From assembly GCA_001931905.2 (NCBI GenBank), contig MSJI02000760.1, positions 1 to 25,040 on the forward strand: 25,040 bases of DNA, read 5' to 3'. Shown piece after piece: positions 18,733 through 25,040 of this stretch. Numbering within the stretch: the stretch's first letter is position 1; each line of letters opens with the position of its first letter. The notes under the pieces are model-generated. The model had not been told where the DNA came from. It worked only from the letters and a program-made list of their open reading frames with translations, and ran no database searches. The position numbers were made by a program, and so were the translations under genes. This DNA is from Cladosporium sp. IMV 00045 (Eukaryota > Ascomycota > Dothideomycetes > Cladosporiales > Cladosporiaceae).

Positions 18733-20334
18733 ATGCCCGACGTCGACATATCAGACCTCACCGAGGAACAACAACTGGCGTTACAGCAGTTCACCTCCGT
18801 CACTGATCAAGACCTCGCCTCTGCGGTGCCGCTTCTACAGAAATGCCAATGGAACACCCAAATAGCCATCACACGCTTCTTCGATGGCGATGCCGACACC
18901 GTCGACCCAGCAGCTGAGGCTGCTCGTTCTCCTCCACCACCACCCGTAAACTCGAGACGATCAGAGACGCTCATGGACAACTTCCCCTCACGACAATCAC
19001 CGCGAAGAGCAAGGAACAATGGCCTGGAAGCTGCACCTCGAGTGGTGCCGACACCAGAGAGCCAGATGACCCAGCCCATGCCGTTCCCCTTCAACATCAT
19101 CTTCCTGCCCTTCAACATCACCTACGCTATCTTCCAGCGCCTCTTCGGCACCATAGGCTACCTCTTCCCCTTCCTCCCGCGCCTGCTCAACCGTCTGACC
19201 TCCGGCCGCGCCCTCCAACCCTCCCGCGACTCCGGCCGCCGCCCTCTCAACCCCACCGACACTTCCGCGCGGTTCATGCGCGAGTTCGAGGAAGAATACG
19301 GCGTCACGCACGGCACGCTCCCCTTCCACGAAGGCGGGTACGCCTCCGCCTTCGACATCGCCAAGCGCGACCTCAAACACCTGCTCGTCATCCTCCTCTC
19401 CCCCGAACACGACGACACCGCCCCCTTCGTGCGCGAAACCCTCCTCTCCCCCGACCTGATCGCCTTCATCCAAGACCCCGCGAACAACATCCTCCTCTGG
19501 GCCGGCAGCGTGCGCGACGCAGAAGCCTACCAAGTCGCCAACGGGCTCAACGCCACCTCCTTCCCCTTCAGCGCCTTGATCGCACACACGCCCTCCATCT
19601 CCAGCACGGCCATGAGCAAGCTCGCCACGTCCACCGGCCCCGTCAGCACCGCGGACCTAGAAGCGAAGTTCCGCTCCGCCATCGCCGCGCACAAAGACGA
19701 ACTCGACCGTCTGCGCGCCCAGCGCAGCGAACAGCAAGCCTCGCGCTCCCTGCGCCAGGAGCAGGAGAGCGCTTACGAGCGCTCCCTCGCGCAGGACAGG
19801 GAGAAGGCGCGTCGGCGCAGGGAGGAAGAAGCGGCGCGCGAGAAGGCGGAGAAGGAAGAGCGCGAGCGCGCGCAGCGCAAGGCCGAGAGGGCGAGGAATC
19901 TCGCGTTGTGGCGAAGGTGGCGCGCGCAGAGCATTTCTGCCGAGCCGGGCGCGGAGCAGGAGGCTGTGCGCGTGAGCATCCGTCTGCCGAGCGGGGAGCG
20001 CGTGGTGCGCAAGTTCAGTGCGCGGGCGGGGTTGGAGGAGTTGTATGCTTTTGTTGAGTGTTATGATCTTATTGTGCGTAGAGAGGGCGGGGAAGAGGCA
20101 GAGGAGGTGAGTGAGAAAGAAGCAGTACAGCCTTCGGATTACGAGCACGTGTATAGATTCCAGCTCGTGTCGCCTATGCCGCGCGAGGTGTACGATTTGG
20201 CCAAAGGGGGCAGTTTGAGGGAGAGGATTGGGAGGAGTGGGAATTTGATTGTTGAGAGGGTTAGGGGGGAGGGTGGGGAGGAGGAGGATGATGATGAGAG
20301 TGAGGAGGACGAGAGTGAAGGGGAGGTGGTGTAG
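18733..20334 (+). CDS. UBX2: UBX-domain ER/lipid-droplet protein, Ubx2/FAF2 type
   Basis: Homologue of yeast Ubx2, fission yeast Ucp10 and animal FAF2/UBXD8, which anchor Cdc48/p97 at ER and mitochondrial membranes for protein degradation and act in lipid homeostasis. Single exon, 533 residues. Domains in order: a UBA-like helix bundle (about 8-50, with QWNTQIAITRFFDGD); a low-complexity linker; a hydrophobic hairpin with prolines (about 115-152, PFNIIFLPFNITYAIFQRLF); a UAS thioredoxin-like domain (about 181-325, with LLVILLSPEHDDT and FVRETLLS); a long charged coiled coil (about 309-405, Arg/Glu/Ala-rich); a UBX domain (about 410-515); and an acidic tail. The UBX loop reads SPMPR where many UBX proteins have FPR. 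The start is supported by the conserved UBA-like domain beginning at once. It converges on the Nop13-like gene. Confidence 0.92.
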   Translation: MPDVDISDLTEEQQLALQQFTSVTDQDLASAVPLLQKCQWNTQIAITRFFDGDADTVDPAAEAARSPPPPPVNSRRSETLMDNFPSRQSPRRARNNGLEAAPRVVPTPESQMTQPMPFPFNIIFLPFNITYAIFQRLFGTIGYLFPFLPRLLNRLTSGRALQPSRDSGRRPLNPTDTSARFMREFEEEYGVTHGTLPFHEGGYASAFDIAKRDLKHLLVILLSPEHDDTAPFVRETLLSPDLIAFIQDPANNILLWAGSVRDAEAYQVANGLNATSFPFSALIAHTPSISSTAMSKLATSTGPVSTADLEAKFRSAIAAHKDELDRLRAQRSEQQASRSLRQEQESAYERSLAQDREKARRRREEEAAREKAEKEERERAQRKAERARNLALWRRWRAQSISAEPGAEQEAVRVSIRLPSGERVVRKFSARAGLEELYAFVECYDLIVRREGGEEAEEVSEKEAVQPSDYEHVYRFQLVSPMPREVYDLAKGGSLRERIGRSGNLIVERVRGEGGEEEDDDESEEDESEGEVV

Positions 20335-20792
20335 ACGTCGTGCGCAGATCTTTCTCGCTGCATTGTGGAACGCTTCTGGTGAAGGGACCTGTATTGAAAT
20401 GGGAAAACAGATATTGTTGTTCCCGAGGGGCCTTGGATGCTGCCCTTGCACCTTATATTACTTGGACCGTCTGACGTGCCAACTCCTCTTCACGGCTATG
20501 TCGTGGTTTCTCCATCCCTGAGCAATTCAAGTGAACTCTTATGGGTACATGCTGCCTTTCCATGTAAAGTACTAAATAACCTGTGAGCGACGCGAGGTTT
20601 TTCGTCAGAACAAGCCTCCTTTTTTCTACACCATTTTCGTTTCCTCAAACCCGAATTCTTACAGGACACCAAATCCTTCGCCCACCCCCCAACAGGAAAC
20701 TGTCAGGCCTCATCCTAATTCAACAGCACGTAGATGTCTTCGATGATCGCTCCCATCAATCAAACCTCCCAACACAGCCATGCCCCAACCCT
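20335..20792. other. Convergent intergenic region, UBX and Nop13
   Basis: About 460 bp between two stop codons, presumably both 3' UTRs. The plus-strand open stretch crossing into the next gene is its antisense shadow. Nothing else recognised. Confidence 0.45.
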
Positions 20793-22115
20793 CTAATCAA
20801 AAGTCGTCTTCTTCCCCGCCGCCTTGACAATCCCCGCACTCGCCCTCGGCGCATTCGCAAGCGCCTTGCCCGGCGCAACATTCCTCGCATCGACGTGTCT
20901 CTGCCTGCGCATCGCCTGCCTCTGGTCGGCGTCCATTTTCCTCGGCGCCCGTCTGTCGGACTCGCCGCCCTGCTGTTGCTGCTGGTCGTCGCCGCCGCGA
21001 CCAGCACCGTAGCCGAATTCAGAGCGCTGGCGGGGTGCCTGCGCCTGGCCTGCCTCAGGCGCCTTGCCGTAGCGTTTCTTGTAGCGGGTTTGGGCGTCTT
21101 CGGCGAACTCGCAGCGCAGCTCGCGGCCGGCGAGGCGGTTGATGAACCATTTGCGCTTTTTGTCTTTCTTCTTGCTCTTGCTTGATTTCTTCTTGGGTTT
21201 CTTGCCTTCCTCTTCCTCATCCTCGGCAGCTTCCTCGTCATCTTCCTCCTCGTCCTCGACATCTTCGTCGTCATCGCCAGAGCCAGACTTGAAAATGTAA
21301 CCCCTCACAGCCGCGGCCGCGGCCTCGAGCTCGTAGAATCGCACCCACGCGAAGCCCTTGCACTTGCCCGTGTCCTGGAACGTGGCCATGTGGATGTCCT
21401 CGATCCCGCCGGCCTGGGCGAAGTGCTCCATGAGATCATCCTTGGTGACGTCGAAGCCGAGGTTGCCGATGAAAATGCGCTGCGTGGGTTGCTTTCCGTC
21501 AGAAGCAGCAGCGGCTTTCTTAGCCTGCTCAGCAGCCGTCTGCGCCGGGCGGCCTTCGAAGGATTTCGCGTTCTTGATCAGAACCTTGCGCCCGCCCATG
21601 AGCTTCTCTGACTGCGCGAGGGCGAGTTCGAGTTCCGGCTGGGCGACGAAGTCGACGTACGCGAAGCCTTTGTTCAAGGGCTTGAACCCGGGTCGAGAGG
21701 GGCCTTTTTCTTCCGGCGGCGCGGGCATGTGCAGACGCGTGATGCTGCGGTCGTCGATTCCTTGGTCCTCGAACCAGCGGCGGAGGGTGTCTTTCGTAGC
21801 GCTCCAGGGCAGGTTGCCGATCCAGATTCCATATTCGCTGCGTTGGCCGGGTGCGAGGGCGGGTGTTTCTGCGGCGGGCTTCTCGGTTTTTGCGTCTTCG
21901 GTTGCTTCCTGGCCATCTTCGGCTTTTGTGGATTTGCTGCTACTGCTCTTTTTGTCTTTCTTCTCCTTGCGTTTGGCTTTTTTGGATGCCGGCTCGGGCA
22001 GGTTGACGTCGATTTCGAGCTCGTCTTCGGGGGCGACGATGCTGCGCTTGCGTTTCTTTTTTTCGCTGAGCTCGGGACTCTGGCTGCGCGCGCGAGAGCT
22101 TTCGCCGTCGGACAT
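20793..22115 (-). CDS. NOP13: Nucleolar RNA-binding protein with two RRMs, Nop13-like
   Basis: Two-RRM protein resembling yeast Nop13, a nucleolar protein found with pre-ribosomes. Single exon, 440 residues. A Lys/Glu/Ser-rich N-terminus (1-90, with KKKRKR and KKAKRKEKKDKK, NLS-like) precedes RRM1 (about 96-185; RNP2 IWIGNL, RNP1 KGFAYVDF at 149-156). RRM2 follows (about 213-340; RNP2 IFIGNL at 214-219, RNP1 KGFAWVRF at 253-260). RRM2 is interrupted before its last strands by a 45-residue acidic then lysine-rich insert (277-322), after which the fold resumes with NRLAGRELRCEFAED. The C-terminus is Gln/Arg/Gly-rich and ends in AGKKTTFD, similar to the IVFD/TFD ends of related nucleolar proteins. 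Role in ribosome biogenesis is inferred from the family. It is divergent from the dehydrogenase gene (428 bp). Confidence 0.88.
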   Translation of the reverse strand: MSDGESSRARSQSPELSEKKKRKRSIVAPEDELEIDVNLPEPASKKAKRKEKKDKKSSSSKSTKAEDGQEATEDAKTEKPAAETPALAPGQRSEYGIWIGNLPWSATKDTLRRWFEDQGIDDRSITRLHMPAPPEEKGPSRPGFKPLNKGFAYVDFVAQPELELALAQSEKLMGGRKVLIKNAKSFEGRPAQTAAEQAKKAAAASDGKQPTQRIFIGNLGFDVTKDDLMEHFAQAGGIEDIHMATFQDTGKCKGFAWVRFYELEAAAAAVRGYIFKSGSGDDDEDVEDEEEDDEEAAEDEEEEGKKPKKKSSKSKKKDKKRKWFINRLAGRELRCEFAEDAQTRYKKRYGKAPEAGQAQAPRQRSEFGYGAGRGGDDQQQQQGGESDRRAPRKMDADQRQAMRRQRHVDARNVAPGKALANAPRASAGIVKAAGKKTTFD

Positions 22116-22543
22116 GCTGGGCAGTGGTTTTGCGTTGTTGTTGCTTGCCGTTCAATAATGCTTATGAAGCTAGTATCTTTCTCGCATATGAAAATGCCTC
22201 TGGCTCTGCAGTGGCACAGACCAGGCTGGGATTTTTAGGACGATCCTCGCAGGCTTTGGACCGACGGGGCGACAATTGCCCGACAGCGCCGACTGCGGGC
22301 TTTGATTGAACAACCCCGCAAGGTGTCTCTCTCGCAACAAATCATCAAACAATCAACACCACACTCCTCCACTCTCTCCTCCTCCACTCAAAGCACGCAA
22401 CCGCCATCGCCTGTCGCTAAGTCCGCCGCTAGAGTCTTGTCTGTCGAGCTGTCGTAGGGATATCACCTCACTTACTAGAACATTCCTTGTTATCTCCCCA
22501 TTGACGTCCCTTCCCACATCTCTCTCTCCCCCTCCCGTCTCGT
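22116..22543. promoter_or_regulatory. Divergent promoter region with CT-rich tracts
   Basis: 428 bp between the Nop13-like and dehydrogenase start codons. Pyrimidine-rich tracts on the plus strand (about 22361-22392 and 22518-22541) lie before the dehydrogenase ATG. CT-rich leaders of this kind are common just before start sites in filamentous fungi. No specific factor site assigned. Confidence 0.45.
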
Positions 22544-23556
22544 ATGAAGCTCTGTCATCTCCTCCGAACAACCTCTTCTGCCCTTCTCAAGCCCTGTCCC
22601 ATCTCGTCGTCGGCAATCAGCACCACCCTCCTCGCACACCCCAGAGCAAACAGCATCCTCCGCAGAACCATGTCTACCGCAATGGGCAAGCGCCTCGAAG
22701 GCAAAACCATCCTGATCACCGGCGCCAGCTCAGGCATCGGCAAGAGCACCGCGCAAGAATTCGCCCGCACATCCCCCAACAACCTCAAGCTCATCCTGAC
22801 CGCGCGCCGCATCGACTCGCTCAAGCAGCTCGCCGCCGACATCAACGCAGAAGTCGGCTCCGGCGTGCAAGTGCTCCCCGTCCAACTGGACGTCTCCCAA
22901 GCCAGCGAAGTCGCCCAGCTCGTGCAGAACCTCCCCGCCGAATTCCAACAAATCGACGTCCTGGTCAACAACGCCGGGCTCGTCCGCGGCGTCGACAAGG
23001 TCGGCGACATCAAAACCGAGGACCTGGACGTCATGTTCGCGACCAACGTGACAGGCCTCGTGAACGTGACGCAAGCCGTTCTGCCACAGATGAAATCCCG
23101 CGGCGAGGCCGGCGCTGGCGACATCATCAACGTGGGCAGCATCGCGGGCCGCGAGCCCTACCCAAACGGCTCCATCTACTGCGCGACCAAGGCCGCCGTG
23201 CGCTCGTTCACCGACGCCATGCGCAAGGAGCTCATCGCGACGCGCATCCGCATCATGGAAATCGACCCGGGCCAGGTCGAGACGGAGTTCAGCGTCGTGA
23301 GATTCTACGGCGACAAGGAGAAGGCCGATGCGGTCTACAAGGGCTGCGAGCCCTTGACGCCGGACGATATTGCGGAGATTATCGTTTTCACTGCGGGCAG
23401 GAGGGAGAATGTTGTCATTGCTGATAGTTTGATCTTCCCCAACCACCAGGTGAGTTATCCCGTCGTAGCTTGTTTCAGTGCGAGGAGAGGGCTGCGGCTA
23501 ATGATGATCTTTTCTGCGAAAAGGCGGCGGCGACGGTCATGCACAAGAAGTCGTGA
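22544..23556 (+). CDS. NADP-dependent short-chain dehydrogenase (YMR226C-like)
   Basis: Classical SDR related to yeast Ymr226c, an NADP-dependent dehydrogenase acting on serine and other 3-hydroxy acids. Exons are 22544-23449 and 23524-23556 (intron 23450-23523, GTGAGT donor, AAAAG acceptor), giving 312 residues ending AAATVMHKKS. Visible: cofactor loop TGASSGIG (59-66), LVNNAG, catalytic Ser199 (GSIAG), Tyr212 and Lys216 (YCATK), then PGQVETEFS and VIADSLIFPNHQ, after which the family ends. Residues 1-42 precede the core as an Arg/Ser/Leu-rich, acid-free presequence-like extension. Met43 (22670, MSTAMGKR) is an alternative start that gives the usual cytosolic length (270). The first ATG has C at -3, the second has A. 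A second candidate last exon (23589-23642) ends in SKL and is listed separately. It converges on the quinone reductase gene. Confidence 0.93.
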
Positions 23557-23588
23557 ACACTGTAATGACGAGTCATCCTTCTTGCTAG

Positions 23589-23642
23589 GCGGCCGCGTCG
23601 GTCATGTACAGGAGGCCGGCGAGCCCGACGTCGAAATTGTAG
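23589..23642 (+). other. Alternative last exon of the dehydrogenase, ending in PTS1 SKL
   Basis: Using the same donor (after 23449) and the TGCTAG acceptor at 23583-23588, the frame continues in phase 0 as AAASVMYRRPASPTSKL and stop. The first nine codons parallel the proximal exon (AAATVMHKK), with 22 of 27 bases identical. The acceptor has a good pyrimidine tract (CATCCTTCTTGCTAG), better than the proximal AAAAG. SKL at the extreme C-terminus is the canonical type 1 peroxisomal targeting signal. The intron would be 139 nt. Sequence and frame are seen; use in mRNA is inferred. Confidence 0.65.
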
Positions 23643-23869
23643 ATAGACGGTTTGTACAGAATGCATATACGAAGAATACCGTTCGAACAGCGAGCCATCT
23701 CATGAATAAACATTTGATGTCTTTCCATGGAAGAAGTACATTTCAGCCGTCTCACACAGATCCTGCCATTTTCCAGAATATAATCCATTTGCATTCCGCC
23801 TCCCTCCCACCCCTACCAACCAACCTCCCTCCTAACCCCCATCCATCAACTCAAGCAGACATCCGCGCC
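23643..23869. other. Convergent intergenic spacer, dehydrogenase and quinone reductase
   Basis: About 230 bp (313 if the distal dehydrogenase exon is not used) with both 3' ends. A C-rich, CCTCCC/ACCC stretch (about 23800-23850) lies close to the reductase stop. No gene recognised. Confidence 0.45.
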
Positions 23870-24951
23870 TCACTTCGACGGATCCAAAAGCAGTTTCCCC
23901 GTCGTCCTCCGCCCCTCCAAATCCTCATGCGCCCTCGCCACCTGACTGAGGGGATACGTCTCATGAATCCGCACATCCATCCTATCCCTCTGAATAAACC
24001 CAAACAACTCCCGCACATACCCCTCAAACTCCGCCCTCTCGACGATGAAATTGAACAGCGTCGGCCGCATCAGCCGCACATTCTTCGCGCTCAACCGCGC
24101 GATAGCCAAAGGCGGCACCGCGCCCGATGCGTTGCCGAAGGAAATCAAACTGCCCTTGCGCGCCACGCAGTCGAGGGACAGGTCGAAGGTGGATTTGCCC
24201 ACGCCGTCGAAGACGGCGATGACGCCCTTCCCGCCGGTCAGGGAGTCCACGCGCGCCTTGACGTCTTCTTCGGAATAATTGATAACGTGCGTAGCGCCCG
24301 CCTGCGTCGCCAACGCGACTTTCTCCGCCGTGGAAGCCGTCCCGATCGTGTTGGCGCCCACAGCCTTCAAAAGCTGACAGAGCCACAGCCCCGTCCCGCC
24401 CGCGGCGGCGTGCACGAGGACCCAGTCGCCTTTCTTGACGTGGTGGGCTTCGCGGATGAGCGTGAGCGCCGTGAGGCCCTGCAGGAGGGCGGCGGAGGCG
24501 ATTTTGGGCGGGAGGTCGGTGGGAATTCTCGTCGCTTTGGCGGCGGGCGCGGCGGTGTATTCGCCGTAGGTTCCTTCGGAGAGCACCACGACGCGGTCGC
24601 CGGGGTGCAGGCCGTAGGTTTCGCCGGAGCCGACGGAGATGACGGTGCCTTCGCTTTCGCGGCCGAGAGTGTACGGCCAGTGAGGGGCGGGGTAGAGGCC
24701 GGTGCGGAAGTAGCTGGTGGTGGAGGGGTGGTTAGTTGGGCGGTTTTGTTGTTTTCTTTCTGTGAAGGTAATGGGAATGCTGTCACTCACGTATCAATGA
24801 AGTTAACACCAACGTAATCGTTCTTGATCAGAATCTGGCCTTCCTTGGGCTCCGGCACGGGCAGGTCTGTTTTGTACTGCAGGACCTCCGTGCCGCCGTT
24901 CTTCTCCATGATCACGCCTTTCATCGTCTTGGGTATGGAAGTCGATGCCAT
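23870..24951 (-). CDS. ZTA1: Zeta-crystallin-like NADPH:quinone reductase, two exons
   Basis: Medium-chain dehydrogenase/reductase of the quinone oxidoreductase (zeta-crystallin) family, reducing quinones with NADPH. Exons are 24951-24791 and 24713-23870, intron 77 nt (GTGAGT donor, CACCAG acceptor), giving 334 residues, the same length as yeast Zta1. The join restores NFIDTYFRTGLYPAP. Visible: start block MKGVIMEKNGGTEVLQY, LGRESEGTVISVG, the NADPH-binding AAAGGTG (156-162) and the family C-terminus RTTGKLLLDPSK. No structural-zinc cysteine cluster is present, as expected for this branch. The ATG at 24951 has A at -3 and G at +4. The frame upstream stays open to the window edge (30 codons or more, Arg/Thr/Ala-rich, almost no acids), so the true start may lie outside and add a mitochondrial-like presequence. 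Confidence 0.93.
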
Positions 24952-25040
24952 GGTGCGTGCGGTGACGGTGGCGTTGTTGATTGTGGTGAAGGCGGTTCGG
25001 GGAATGGTCAGTTGGGATGCTATGGCTGTTGCTCGGCGGG

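Noticed and set aside
23524..24817. Long plus-strand frame extending the dehydrogenase to 757 codons
   Set aside because: Reads through the GTGAGT donor and then runs antisense to the quinone reductase; the spliced short form matches the family.
1..25040. CRISPR array, transposon, secondary-metabolite or defence cluster
   Set aside because: No repeat-spacer structure, transposase or terminal repeats, and the genes are mostly unrelated housekeeping functions.

Overview
The window is nuclear DNA of a filamentous ascomycete fungus. The evidence is intron-bearing genes with short GT-AG introns (49-154 nt) and CTRAC-like branch points, and fungal forms of tRNase Z (long type), 40S protein S5, Serinc/Tms1, TatD DNase, Ubx2, Nop13, an NADP-dependent short-chain dehydrogenase and a zeta-crystallin-like reductase. 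A class-level placement (Dothideomycetes) is only an impression. There are no rRNA genes, recognisable tRNAs, CRISPR arrays or transposons.

Layout, left to right: tRNase Z (+, 5' end outside the window); a four-exon multi-spanning membrane protein of unknown function (-); RPS5 (+, three exons); a 711-residue, probably nuclear protein of unknown function (-, three exons); a DUF2011-like charged protein (+); an SLC7/LAT-type amino-acid permease (+); Serinc/Tms1 (-, four exons); a TatD-type metal-dependent DNase (+, three exons); a Ubx2/FAF2-type UBX protein (+); a Nop13-like nucleolar RRM protein (-); a short-chain dehydrogenase (+, with two candidate last exons); and a zeta-crystallin-like quinone reductase (-, 5' end possibly outside the window). 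The genes are mostly housekeeping and alternate in strand. Several pairs share divergent promoter regions (membrane protein/RPS5, 711-residue protein/DUF2011, Tms1/TatD, Nop13/SDR). They do not form a functional cluster. Translation and RNA maturation (Trz1, RPS5, Nop13) recur, as do membrane proteins (permease, Tms1, Ubx2, the unknown protein).

The most interesting signal is in the short-chain dehydrogenase. After one shared donor there are two successive, sequence-related candidate last exons. The proximal one ends in HKKS. The distal one has the better acceptor and ends in the peroxisomal signal SKL. The same gene has a mitochondrial-presequence-like N-terminus beginning at a weak-context AUG, followed by a strong-context internal AUG. 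One gene could therefore serve mitochondria, cytosol and peroxisomes. TatD shows the same weak-then-strong AUG arrangement, and the zeta-crystallin-like gene has an open presequence-like frame running off the window. All gene models here are read by eye, without transcript data or database searches.
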